From Enterobacteriaceae bacterium 4M9 (GTDB lineage: Bacteria > Pseudomonadota > Gammaproteobacteria > Enterobacterales > Enterobacteriaceae), in contig JAADJJ010000001.1 in the NCBI GenBank assembly GCA_010092695.1, positions 310,001 to 374,000 on the forward strand: a stretch of DNA of 64,000 bases. The letters run 5' to 3'. The notes beneath the pieces were generated by a model that ran no database searches, was not told the origin of the DNA, and saw nothing but the letters and a program-made list of their open reading frames with translations. Positions 50,340 to 59,426 of the stretch are shown here, one piece after another. Positions within the stretch are counted from its first letter, which is position 1; the number at the start of each line of letters is the position of its first letter. The position numbers and the translations under genes are program-made.

Positions 50340-51215
50340 GTGTTAGTTCTTATCGGTTATTTCATTGTATTTGCTTGTGTTTTTGGTGGGTTTGTCTTGT
50401 CAGGCGGCCAGCTTGGCGCGCTGTGGCAGCCCACTGAAATCCTTATTATCGGCGGCGCTGGCGTCGGCGCGTTTGTGGTCGGTAACAACGGTAAAGCTAT
50501 TCGCGCCACCATGAAGTCGTTCCCGCGTTTGTTCCGCGGTTCAAAGTACAACAAAGAGATGTACATGGACCTGATGGCGCTGATGTACCTGCTGCTGACC
50601 AAAGGCCGTCAGAACGGCATGATGTCGCTGGAGTCAGACATCGAAGATCCCGCCAGCAGCCAGATTTTCTCTGCATATCCGCGCCTGCTTGAAGATAAGC
50701 AACTGATGGATTTTATCGTCGATTATCTGCGTCTGATGATAAGCGGCAATATGAACGCGTTTGAAATCGAAGCGCTCATGGATGAAGAAATTGAAACCTG
50801 CGAAAGCGAAGACGAAATCCCGGCCAGCAGCCTTAACCAGGTCGGCGATGCTTTCCCTGCATTTGGTATCGTTGCGGCAGTAATGGGGGTCGTTAACGCC
50901 CTGGCCGCCGCAGATCGCCCGGCAGCAGAACTGGGCGCGTTGATTGCTCACGCCATGGTGGGAACCTTCCTCGGTATTTTGCTGGCTTACGGCTTTATCC
51001 TGCCGCTGGCCACTCTGCTGCGTCAAAAGAGTAGTGAGAACATTAAAATGATGCAGTGCATCAAAGTCACGCTGCTGTCGAGCATTCATGGCTATGCACC
51101 GCAGATTTCCGTCGAGTTTGGTCGTAAAACGCTGTACTCCACTGAACGCCCGTCCTTTACTGAGCTTGAAGAGCATGTGCGTGCGGTGAAAAAACCCGGC
51201 GCAGCAGCGGAATAA
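50340..51215 (+). CDS. motA: flagellar stator proton channel protein MotA
   Basis: 291 residues, four membrane segments. GTG at 50340 follows TAAGGAAATCGC. Pro173 is in GDAFPAFGIVAAVMG, the residue conserved in proton-driven stators, and the second channel proline is in AYGFILPLATLL. It follows flhC by 58 bases and precedes motB by 6 bases. Confidence 0.97.
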   Translation: MLVLIGYFIVFACVFGGFVLSGGQLGALWQPTEILIIGGAGVGAFVVGNNGKAIRATMKSFPRLFRGSKYNKEMYMDLMALMYLLLTKGRQNGMMSLESDIEDPASSQIFSAYPRLLEDKQLMDFIVDYLRLMISGNMNAFEIEALMDEEIETCESEDEIPASSLNQVGDAFPAFGIVAAVMGVVNALAAADRPAAELGALIAHAMVGTFLGILLAYGFILPLATLLRQKSSENIKMMQCIKVTLLSSIHGYAPQISVEFGRKTLYSTERPSFTELEEHVRAVKKPGAAAE

Positions 51216-51221
51216 CCGGTC

Positions 51222-52136
51222 ATGAAGAAGAAAGACCATCCGGTCATTATCGTAAAAAAGCGCAAGTCCCACGGGCATGGCCACCACGGTGGTTCGTGGA
51301 AGATTGCCTACGCCGACTTCATGACCGCAATGATGGCGTTCTTTCTGGTGATGTGGCTGCTGTCGATGGCAACACCAGAAGAGCGCCAGCAGATAGCCGA
51401 ATACTTCAAAATGCCGCTTAAGGCGGCGATGTCGAACGGTGACCGTTTCAGCCTTAGCGATAGCGTTATTCCAGGCGGCGGCGACGATATGTTGAAAGTT
51501 CAGGGCGAAGTGCAAAAGCGTCGCGCGGAAAGTAGCCGCCAGCGTGATATGCAGGGCCTGAGCCGCGTGCGTGAGCGTCTTGATCAGTTAATTAAAAATG
51601 ATCCGCGCCTGCGTGAGCTGCAACCGAACCTGAAAATCAAATTGCTGGACGACGGCCTGCGTATTCAGATTGTGGATAGCCAGCAGCGCCCGATGTTCCG
51701 CAGCGGTAATAAAGAGGTTGAGCCATACATGCGGGATATCCTGCGCGCCATCGCGCCGGTTCTTAACGATATCCCCAACCGCATTAGCCTGTCTGGCCAT
51801 ACCGACGACACGCCGTTTATGACTGGCGAGCGTGGCTATAGCAACTGGGAGCTTTCTGCCGATCGTGCTAACGCCTCGCGTAGGGAACTGGTCACGGGTG
51901 GGCTGGCGTCAGACAAAGTGCTGCGTGTGGTGGGCATGGCAGACTCCATGAACTTAACGAACGTCTCCGGGGATGATCCCAGCAACCGTCGCATCAGTAT
52001 TCTGATTCTGACGAAAGACAAAGAGAATGAAATCCTGAATGAAAATAATGGTAGCGACGTACAGAACGTTTCTCTGAATGAGGACGACCCGAACGGCGTG
52101 CAACAGATTCAGGAAAGCGTCGCTCCGGCGATGTAA
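51222..52136 (+). CDS. motB: flagellar stator protein MotB
   Basis: 304 residues. A single N-terminal membrane helix contains the proton-binding Asp32 (IAYADFMTAMMAFFLVMWLL), followed by a plug region and a C-terminal OmpA-like peptidoglycan-binding domain (ISLSGHTDDTPF, NWELSADRANASRREL). It anchors the stator to the cell wall. Confidence 0.97.
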   Translation: MKKKDHPVIIVKKRKSHGHGHHGGSWKIAYADFMTAMMAFFLVMWLLSMATPEERQQIAEYFKMPLKAAMSNGDRFSLSDSVIPGGGDDMLKVQGEVQKRRAESSRQRDMQGLSRVRERLDQLIKNDPRLRELQPNLKIKLLDDGLRIQIVDSQQRPMFRSGNKEVEPYMRDILRAIAPVLNDIPNRISLSGHTDDTPFMTGERGYSNWELSADRANASRRELVTGGLASDKVLRVVGMADSMNLTNVSGDDPSNRRISILILTKDKENEILNENNGSDVQNVSLNEDDPNGVQQIQESVAPAM

Positions 52137-52162
52137 TACAGGAACAGAGGGCGCGAGCGATT

Positions 52163-54184
52163 ATGGATATTAGTGACTTTTATCAGACATTTTTCGATGA
52201 AGCCGACGAGCTCCTGGCTGATATGGAGCAGCACCTGTTGGAGCTGGATCCACAGGCACCTGAAAAGGAGTTGATGAACGCGATTTTCCGCTCGGCCCAC
52301 TCAATTAAAGGCGGCGCTGGCACGTTCGGTTTTACCGTATTGCAGGAAACAACACACCTGCTGGAAAACCTGCTGGACGAGGCCCGCACCGGTGAGCTGG
52401 CGCTAAATGGCGACATCATCAACCTGTTTCTGGAAACTAAAGATATTATGCACGATCAATTAGAGGCCTATAAATCTTCCCAGGAGCCGGACGGCGCAAG
52501 CTTTGAGTACATCTGCCAGGCTCTGCGCGAGTTGGCGCTGGAAAACAAAGCGGCGAAAGAGGGGAAAGCACCTGTTGCACCGGCATCCGTTGCCGCTCCT
52601 GTCGCACAAGCGCCAGTCGCGCCATCCGTGGTAAATGAAGCACACCTGACGGTCACGCTCACAAAGCTTAAAGAGAACGAGTGCGAACTGCTGCTCGAAG
52701 AGCTGGGCAATCTCGGCACCGTTGTTGGGCATGAAAAGCAGGGCGAAGCGCTGGTTGTGACGCTTGATACCCCGACGCCTGCCGATGACATCATCGCGGT
52801 GATGTGCTTTATCATCGAACCCGACCAGATTTCCATCGTACAGGGCGCTGCTACTGCGGCGCCTGAACAACCTGCCGTCGCACAGCCTGCGGCGCAGCCT
52901 GAGCCAGTTGCCGTACCGGAAGCCGAAAAACCGGCGGCCACTGCACCGGCTCAGAAAAGTGCGCCACCCGCGCGCGTGCCGCGCAGCGCGGCGCAGGAGT
53001 CCAGCAGCATTCGCGTTGCGGTAGAAAAGGTTGACCAGATTATCAACCAGGTGGGCGAGCTCATCATCACCCAGTCGATGCTGTCCCAGCTTTCCAGCTC
53101 GCTCGACCCGGCGATTCACGGCGACTTACTCAACAGCATCGGCCAGCTGGAGCGCAACGCGCGCGACCTGCAGGAGTCGGTGATGTCGATTCGTATGATG
53201 CCGATGGAATATGTCTTCAGCCGTTTCCCGCGCCTGGTGCGCGACCTGGCGGGCAAGCTCAACAAACAGGTGGAACTGACCCAGCGTGGCGGCTCTGCTG
53301 AACTGGATAAGAGCCTGATTGAGCGCATCATCGACCCGCTGACGCACCTGGTGCGTAACAGTATCGACCACGGTATTGAAGACAGTGAAACCCGCCGCGC
53401 CAAAGGTAAATCGGCCAAGGGCAACCTTATCCTTTCTGCCGAACACCAGGGCGGTAATATCGTTATCGAAGTGATTGATGACGGTGCCGGGCTTAACCGC
53501 GAGCGTATCCTTGCGCGCGCGATGTCTCAGGGCATGGATATCAATGAAAACATCAGCGATGAAGAAGTATGGATGCTTATTTTTGCACCGGGCTTCTCCA
53601 CCGCGGAAAAAGTGACCGATGTGTCTGGCCGCGGCGTCGGCATGGACGTGGTGAAGCGTAACATCCAGGACATGGGGGGTTACGTGGAAATCCGCTCTGA
53701 GAAGGACAAGGGTTCCACTATCCGCATCATTCTGCCGCTGACGCTCGCTATTCTCGACGGCATGTCGGTGCGGGTGGGTGATGAAACCTTCATTCTGCCG
53801 CTGAACGCCGTGATGGAGTCCCTGCAACCGCAGGAAAAAGCGCTGCATCCGATGGCCGGTGGTGAGCTGATGCTACAGGTACGCGAAGAGTACCTGCCGC
53901 TGGTGCAACTGCACGAAGTGCTGGACATCGATGGTGCCCAGACGGAGCCTGGTAAAGCTATTGCCGTCATCCTGCAAAGCGCGGGCCGCCGCTATGCGCT
54001 GCTGGTTGATCAGCTAATCGGCCAGCACCAGGTGGTCGTGAAAAACCTTGAAATGAATTACCGCAAAGTTCCCGGCATTTCCGCCGCCACCATTCTGGGA
54101 GATGGCAGCGTTGCCCTGATTGTGGACGTGGCCGCGTTGCCACAACTGTGTCGTGACAAACGTATCGCTGACGTCACTGAGTGA
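52163..54184 (+). CDS. cheA: chemotaxis histidine kinase CheA
   Basis: 673-residue kinase. Order: Hpt domain with phospho-His46 (RSAHSIKGGAGTFGF), a P2 CheY/CheB-binding region after an Ala/Pro linker (about 155-230), a second linker, dimerisation helices, then the ATPase with N-box (HLVRNSIDHGIE), G1 (DDGAGL) and G2 (GRGVGMDVV), and a CheW-like C-terminus. It autophosphorylates in response to MCP-CheW arrays. It follows motB by 26 bases, as in the enteric mocha operon. Confidence 0.97.
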   Translation: MDISDFYQTFFDEADELLADMEQHLLELDPQAPEKELMNAIFRSAHSIKGGAGTFGFTVLQETTHLLENLLDEARTGELALNGDIINLFLETKDIMHDQLEAYKSSQEPDGASFEYICQALRELALENKAAKEGKAPVAPASVAAPVAQAPVAPSVVNEAHLTVTLTKLKENECELLLEELGNLGTVVGHEKQGEALVVTLDTPTPADDIIAVMCFIIEPDQISIVQGAATAAPEQPAVAQPAAQPEPVAVPEAEKPAATAPAQKSAPPARVPRSAAQESSSIRVAVEKVDQIINQVGELIITQSMLSQLSSSLDPAIHGDLLNSIGQLERNARDLQESVMSIRMMPMEYVFSRFPRLVRDLAGKLNKQVELTQRGGSAELDKSLIERIIDPLTHLVRNSIDHGIEDSETRRAKGKSAKGNLILSAEHQGGNIVIEVIDDGAGLNRERILARAMSQGMDINENISDEEVWMLIFAPGFSTAEKVTDVSGRGVGMDVVKRNIQDMGGYVEIRSEKDKGSTIRIILPLTLAILDGMSVRVGDETFILPLNAVMESLQPQEKALHPMAGGELMLQVREEYLPLVQLHEVLDIDGAQTEPGKAIAVILQSAGRRYALLVDQLIGQHQVVVKNLEMNYRKVPGISAATILGDGSVALIVDVAALPQLCRDKRIADVTE

Positions 54185-54211
54185 CGGCCGCGCTATCCAG
54201 GAGATATCAAC

Positions 54212-54727
54212 ATGATGAGCATGGCTTCAGACAACCAGATGGCGGTTGAAAACCTTGGCCAGGAGTACCTGATTTTCGCACTGGGCCAGGAAGAATATGG
54301 CCTTGAAATCCTTAAAGTGCAGGAAATCCGCGGTTACGATCGCGTAACCCGTATCGCGAATACGCCAGACTTTATTAAAGGCGTGACCAACCTGCGTGGC
54401 ATTATCGTGCCGATTGTTGACCTGCGCGTGAAGTTCGCCCAGGAAAACATCCGCTACGACAACAACACTGTGGTTATCGTACTGAACGTGAACCAGCGCG
54501 TAGTAGGCATTGTGGTGGACGGCGTGTCCGACGTGCTGTCGCTGACCACCGAGCAGATTAAACCGGCACCGGAGTTTTCCGTGACGCTGTCCACCGAGTA
54601 CCTGATGGGACTTGGCGCAGTCGATGAGCGCATGATTATCCTGGTCGATATCGAGAAGCTGCTCAGCAGCGAAGAGATGGAACTGGTGGATAAAATTCAC
54701 AATGATGCAGGTGCACACGCGCTGTAA
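54212..54727 (+). CDS. cheW: chemotaxis coupling protein CheW
   Basis: 171-residue adaptor that links chemoreceptors to CheA. Family blocks LEILKVQEIRGYDRVTRIANTP and NLRGIIVPIVDLR are clear. ATG 54212 has CAGGAGATATC upstream; a later in-frame ATG at 54221 is possible. A strong terminator follows at once, so cheRBYZ and receptor genes that usually come next in enterics are not here. Confidence 0.96.
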   Translation: MMSMASDNQMAVENLGQEYLIFALGQEEYGLEILKVQEIRGYDRVTRIANTPDFIKGVTNLRGIIVPIVDLRVKFAQENIRYDNNTVVIVLNVNQRVVGIVVDGVSDVLSLTTEQIKPAPEFSVTLSTEYLMGLGAVDERMIILVDIEKLLSSEEMELVDKIHNDAGAHAL

Positions 54728-54768
54728 CACGGTGAGTTTGCGCACTCTGTTGCGCGGATTAATTGATA

Positions 54769-54798
54769 ACGCGCGGCTTTAGGGCCGCGCGTTTTTTT
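54769..54798 (+). terminator. Rho-independent terminator after cheW
   Basis: ACGCGCGGC (54769-54777) and GCCGCGCGT (54784-54792) form a perfect 9-bp stem, followed by seven Ts. Confidence 0.94.
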
Positions 54799-55340
54799 AT
54801 GCGACGGAAAAATCCAGGCGTTCTGGCGGCTGGTGAGTTTACGATTTTTGGCCTTTTTGGACAGCGTTTATGGTTTACGCGGCTTTACGGACATTTTCCT
54901 GTGCGTCGGTTAGTTGTAAACATGTGCCGAGCTTGCTGTACTGACAAAGGCCTCTGCTTGTCTTTGCAAAGATGAAGTGATTGCGTGGACGTGTTTGACT
55001 CAAGAGACATTTGTTAGCGCAGGACGTACAGACCACAAGCAGGTAACCCTAATGCCGGGTTGTCTTTTTAATACAGCGTAGCCCGTCAACCAACCTTTTT
55101 AAGGCAGGCTTAGGTTTTTATCTCTTTGTATTAAATTTTTCTCGCGGCTTATGCGTTATTAACCGTTAGCATTAGTTTTTTATCCTGGCGTGCATGCTTT
55201 TGCCCTGCGTTTTTAAAGGTGAATGTCATTTTTAACGCTTGAGGAGCGCGCAGGCCCAGGTATCAGGGAATGGAGACTTGAGGACACAAGTTCTGTGCGA
55301 TGAAGAGTGCCAGTGATGAAATGAAATAACACTAATTAAC
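54799..55340. other. gene-free region between cheW and fliE
   Basis: About 540 bases between two terminators. The frame at 54763-54975 starts inside the cheW terminator and is not credible. A CTTTGCAAAG palindrome lies at 54962-54971. No relic of tar, cheR or cheB is visible. Confidence 0.5.
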
Positions 55341-55367
55341 AAAAAGGGGCCTTTCGGCCCCTTTTTT
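55341..55367. terminator. terminator of fliE (bidirectional)
   Basis: GGGGCC-TTTC-GGCCCC flanked by A5 and T6, so it can act on both strands. It lies 13 bases beyond the fliE stop. Confidence 0.9.
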
Positions 55368-55380
55368 CTGCAAACCGGGG

Positions 55381-55722
55381 TTAAACCGGCATGCTCATAA
55401 TTTCCTGGTACGCGCTGACCAGTTTGTTGCGCACCTGCACGCCGAGGTTCAGGGCCAGAGACGATTTCTGCATCCCTACCATCACATCGTTCAGGGTAAC
55501 ATCCGTGGCGCCCAGCATGAATTTCTCCGTCTGGGTCTTCGCAGTCACCTGAACGTCGTTCAGGCTCTTTACGCTGTCCATTAATACCTCAGAAAAACGC
55601 GTCTCGCTTTTGTCCTGCACTGCACTGGCGCGGCCGAACGCCGGGGACTGGACGGTGCCCGAGGCCTGTGCAGCCAGCGCCTGCATGCTATCAATAACAC
55701 TACTTATTGCCGGAACGGCCAT
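55381..55722 (-). CDS. fliE: hook-basal body protein FliE
   Basis: 113-residue MS-ring/rod junction protein. I start at ATG 55722 (MAVPAISSVIDSMQAL). The conserved second half contains LNDVMVGMQKSSLALNLGVQ and RNKLVSAYQEIMSMPV. E. coli FliE is 104. It is monocistronic and divergent from fliF. Confidence 0.95.
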   Translation of the reverse strand: MAVPAISSVIDSMQALAAQASGTVQSPAFGRASAVQDKSETRFSEVLMDSVKSLNDVQVTAKTQTEKFMLGATDVTLNDVMVGMQKSSLALNLGVQVRNKLVSAYQEIMSMPV

Positions 55723-56012
55723 ATTTCTCACCTTAAAACACAATGTCCGATCTGTGCGCGGGTTGCGCAATTTTTAGCCTGATAAAATGAGGCCAATATC
55801 AGAGGTACGCACCATAGCACAGGGGAATCTAATCAAAGCCGGTAAAAGCAGCCAAAAAGCGAGGCTTATCCAGCCATCAAACTTGCCCGAGATCGCAAAT
55901 AATATGTGCCCCGAAGTCAGACGGTAATGTGTGTGACCCTGAGTATCGGGCAAACCACGTGCAACACATTATTGCGAAGAGCTTCATTGAGATTATCAGG
56001 CAGGAATATGGC
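55723..56012. promoter_or_regulatory. divergent fliE/fliF promoter region
   Basis: A 290-base gap that should contain the two divergent class 2 promoters. I did not see a clear FlhD4C2 box by eye. Confidence 0.5.
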
Positions 56013-57734
56013 ATGAGTGGCCAGTCAAACGGCATCAACACGGACAAAACTGCGGGCTTCATGGCCCAACTGGAACGTTTTCGTGCGAACCCCAGACTTC
56101 TTTTACTCGTTTCCATAGCGGCGGCGGTCGCCGTGATTATTGCTGCTCTGCTGTGGGCCAGGTCACCTGACTACCGCGTACTTTACAGCAATATCAGCGA
56201 TCAGGACGGCGGCGCCGTTATCGCGCAGCTTGAACAGATGAACGTACCGTACCGCTTTAGCAACACCGGCGGCGCGATTATGGTTCCGGCTGATAAGGTA
56301 CATGACGCGCGTCTGAAACTGGCCCAGCAGGGGCTGCCGAAAGGCGGCGCTGTTGGCTTTGAGTTGCTGGACAAAGAAAAATTCGGCATCAGCCAGTTCA
56401 GCGAGCAGGTTAACTACCAGCGTGCGCTGGAAGGCGAGCTTGCCCGTACTATGGAAACGCTTGGCCCGGTGCGCAACGCGCGCGTACACCTGGCTATTCC
56501 CAAACCTTCATTGTTTGTGCGTGAGCAGAAGCAGCCGACGGCGTCCGTTACGCTGAATCTGTATCCGGGTCGCGCCATGGACAACGGCCAGGTGAGCGCG
56601 ATTGCCTATATGGTATCAAGCGCCGTACCAGGCCTGCCGGTAGGTAATGTCACGGTAGTGGACCAGAACGGCCGCCTACTGACGCAGTCCGGCGGTGACG
56701 AGCAGTCGCTGAACGCTTCACAGCTGAAATACGTCGCTGAAGTGGAAGCCGACTATCAACAGCGCATTCAGTCTATTCTTGCGCCGATGCTCGGTAGCCA
56801 GAATGTGCACGCGCAGGTGACTGCCCTGGTTGACTTCTCAACCCATGAGCAGACCGCAGAACAGTACCAGCCGAACAACAGCGCAGACAAAATGGCGCTG
56901 CGTAGCCGCCAGACCAGCCAGAGCCAGCAGGCCGGCATGGGTTCGGTGGGCGGCGTGCCGGGTGCGCTCAGTAACCAGCCTGCACCACCGCCGAGTGCGC
57001 CGATTGAAACCCCGGCTGCACAGGGTCAGGGCAACGCCAATGCCAACGCGGGCAACAACAACGCAGCCGCAGGCAATAACGCGCAAACGACAACCACGAC
57101 CCAGACCGGTCCGTACAACAACCGCAGCGATGAAACCGCCAACTATGAAGTTGACCGCACGCTGACCCACACCAAGCGTGGCAAAGGGGCGATTGAACGC
57201 CTGTCTGTCGCGGTGGTGGTGAACTATACCAACGACGAAGAAGGTAAAGCGGTGGCGCTGACCCAGGCGCAGATGGACCAGATTAATCAGCTGGTACGTG
57301 GCGCGATGGGATATTCCGAAGACCGTGGCGACCACCTGAGCGTGGTGAACTCACCGTTTAATGACAACAGTGAATTCAATGCTGAACTGCCGTTCTGGCA
57401 GCAGGACAGGTTCTTCGATCAGATGATGACGGCGGCGCGCTACTTGCTGGTACTGCTGGTGGTCTTCCTGCTGTGGCGTATGGGTATTCGCCCGCAGCTG
57501 GAGAAACATCGTGAGCTGACCCGTATGCGCATTGAAGCGGAAAAAGAAGCACAGAAGCTGAAGCCGGAAGCACCGCGTCAGAACACCCGCGCCGAACTGG
57601 AAGAGAGCGCCCGTGCGCAGCTGCGTACTGAAACCGAAATCCACAGCCAGAACATTCGTAATATGGCCGATCAGGAGCCGCAGGTAATTGCGCTGGTGAT
57701 TCGCCAATGGATTACTAAAGAGCAGGGCAAGTAA
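56013..57734 (+). CDS. fliF: flagellar MS-ring protein FliF
   Basis: 573 residues, slightly longer than in Salmonella (560). Two membrane helices (about residues 25-48, LLLLVSIAAAVAVIIAALLW, and about 470-485, LLVLLVVFLLW) frame the large periplasmic ring-building region, including a Pro/Asn/Ala-rich low-complexity stretch near 330-370. The start is ATG 56013 (MSGQSNG), after AGGAA; the longer frame to 55929 is not family-like. The stop overlaps fliG by one base. Confidence 0.96.
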   Translation: MSGQSNGINTDKTAGFMAQLERFRANPRLLLLVSIAAAVAVIIAALLWARSPDYRVLYSNISDQDGGAVIAQLEQMNVPYRFSNTGGAIMVPADKVHDARLKLAQQGLPKGGAVGFELLDKEKFGISQFSEQVNYQRALEGELARTMETLGPVRNARVHLAIPKPSLFVREQKQPTASVTLNLYPGRAMDNGQVSAIAYMVSSAVPGLPVGNVTVVDQNGRLLTQSGGDEQSLNASQLKYVAEVEADYQQRIQSILAPMLGSQNVHAQVTALVDFSTHEQTAEQYQPNNSADKMALRSRQTSQSQQAGMGSVGGVPGALSNQPAPPPSAPIETPAAQGQGNANANAGNNNAAAGNNAQTTTTTQTGPYNNRSDETANYEVDRTLTHTKRGKGAIERLSVAVVVNYTNDEEGKAVALTQAQMDQINQLVRGAMGYSEDRGDHLSVVNSPFNDNSEFNAELPFWQQDRFFDQMMTAARYLLVLLVVFLLWRMGIRPQLEKHRELTRMRIEAEKEAQKLKPEAPRQNTRAELEESARAQLRTETEIHSQNIRNMADQEPQVIALVIRQWITKEQGK

Positions 57735-58720
57735 TGAATGCTATCGAAAAGAGCGCCATCCTGATGATGACGCTGGGTGAAGTCCGCGCGGCAGAGGTGT
57801 TTAAGCACCTCAACAACCACGAAGTCACCCAGATCAGTAGCGCAATGGTGAATCTGACCAGCTTTACCCATGAACAGCTGGCAGAAGTCCTGCGTGAGTT
57901 CCATAAAGACGCGGCCGAGTTTGCTGCCCTGAGCGTCAACACCAGCGACTACGTGCGTGGCGTGCTGGTTAAGGCGCTGGGCGAAGAGCGCGCCTCCAGC
58001 CTGCTCGAAGATTTGCTGGATCAGCAGAGCGGTACCAACGGTATCGAAACGCTCAACTTTATGGAGCCGACCACGGTATACGACCTGATTCGCGACGAGC
58101 ATCCGCAGATCATCGCCACCATTCTGGTTCACCTCAAGCGTGGCCAGGCGGCGGACGTGCTGGCGAAGTTCGACGACCGCGAGCGCAACGACATCATGCT
58201 GCGTATTGCCACCTTTGGCGGCGTACAGCCTGCGGCGTTGCAGGAACTGACCGAAGTGCTCAACAACCTGCTCGACGGCCAGAACCTCAAGCGCAGCAAA
58301 ATGGGCGGTATTCGTCCGGCGGCGGAGATTCTGAACCTGATGAAATCGCAGCAGGAAGAGGCAGCCATCGAAGCGGTTCGCGAATACGACGGCGAGCTGG
58401 CGCAGAAAATTATCGACGAGATGTTCCTGTTCGAAAACCTGGTGGAAGTGGAAGACCGCAGCATCCAGCGTATTTTGCAGGAAGTGGAAAACGAATCCCT
58501 TATCGTTGCGCTCAAAGGGGCCGAGCAGGCGCTGCGCGACAAATTCTTCCGCAACATGTCCCGTCGCCAGGCCGAGATCCTCAACGAAGATCTCAGCTCG
58601 CGTGGCCCGGTACGTATGTCTCAGGTCGAAACCGAGCAGAAAAACATCCTTATGGTGGTGCGTCGCCTGGCCGAGAGCGGCGAGATTGTGATAAGCAGCA
58701 GCGAGGACGAGTATGTCTGA
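57734..58720 (+). CDS. fliG: flagellar motor switch protein FliG
   Basis: 328-residue rotor protein. The EHPQIIATILVHLKRGQAAD helix and the C-terminal torque region (ENLVEVEDRSIQRILQEVEN) with its conserved charged residues are intact. The ATG overlaps the fliF stop (TAATG), and the last 8 bases overlap fliH. Confidence 0.97.
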   Translation: MNAIEKSAILMMTLGEVRAAEVFKHLNNHEVTQISSAMVNLTSFTHEQLAEVLREFHKDAAEFAALSVNTSDYVRGVLVKALGEERASSLLEDLLDQQSGTNGIETLNFMEPTTVYDLIRDEHPQIIATILVHLKRGQAADVLAKFDDRERNDIMLRIATFGGVQPAALQELTEVLNNLLDGQNLKRSKMGGIRPAAEILNLMKSQQEEAAIEAVREYDGELAQKIIDEMFLFENLVEVEDRSIQRILQEVENESLIVALKGAEQALRDKFFRNMSRRQAEILNEDLSSRGPVRMSQVETEQKNILMVVRRLAESGEIVISSSEDEYV

Positions 58721-59426
58721 TGCCCGCCATAAAGGCAGCTGGCGTCGCTGGATGCCGGACGATCTTAACGACCCGTTTGCCTCGCTGGACAACGTACCCG
58801 CCGCACCGCTGGTGGATGACACTGAACGCAGCGTAGAAGACACCAAAGCGGAGCTTCAGCGTCTGCGCCAGCAGGCGCAGCAGCAGGGCTATACCGAAGG
58901 CCTGAAAAAAGGTGAAGAAGAAGGCCGTATGCAGGGTTACGCGAGCGGCCTTGAAGAAGGTAAAGCGGCGGGCATTGAGCAGGGTCTGGCACAGGCGAAA
59001 GCCGAACAACAGGCCGTGACTGACCGCTTTACCGCGCTACTGGAAGACTTCAACACCACAATGGAAAGCCTGGATGAAGTCATCCCGGCACGTCTGGTGC
59101 AGATGGCGCTTACCGCCGCGCGCCAGGTGATTGGCCAGGCGCCGATGACCGACGCCAGCGCGCTGGTGGAACAGGTGCGCAAGCTGCTGCACGAAGAAAC
59201 CCTGTTTAACGGCCAGCCGCAGTTGTGGGTCAGCCCGGAGGACTATCCGCTGATTCAGGAGCAGCTCGGCGGGACGCTTGAGCACCACGGCTGGCGACTG
59301 TACTCCGACGGTAAAGTGATGCGCGGTGGTTGCCGCATTTGCTCAACCGAGGGCGAGTTGGACGCCACGCTCAATACCCGCTGGGACGCGTTGTGCAATC
59401 TGGCGCGCACGGAGTCACCGGCATGA
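58713..59426 (+). CDS. fliH: flagellar export ATPase regulator FliH
   Basis: 237 residues. An N-terminal disordered part is followed by a Gly-repeat helix (YTEGLKKGEEEGRMQGYASG), typical of FliH GxxxG motifs, then the V-type ATPase-E-like C-terminus. It binds FliI as a dimer. The gene overlaps fliG by 8 bases and fliI by 4 (ATGA). Confidence 0.94.
   Translation: MSDARHKGSWRRWMPDDLNDPFASLDNVPAAPLVDDTERSVEDTKAELQRLRQQAQQQGYTEGLKKGEEEGRMQGYASGLEEGKAAGIEQGLAQAKAEQQAVTDRFTALLEDFNTTMESLDEVIPARLVQMALTAARQVIGQAPMTDASALVEQVRKLLHEETLFNGQPQLWVSPEDYPLIQEQLGGTLEHHGWRLYSDGKVMRGGCRICSTEGELDATLNTRWDALCNLARTESPA

Noticed and set aside
54763..54975. 70-codon plus frame after cheW
   Set aside because: It begins within the cheW terminator stem and has no ribosome site.
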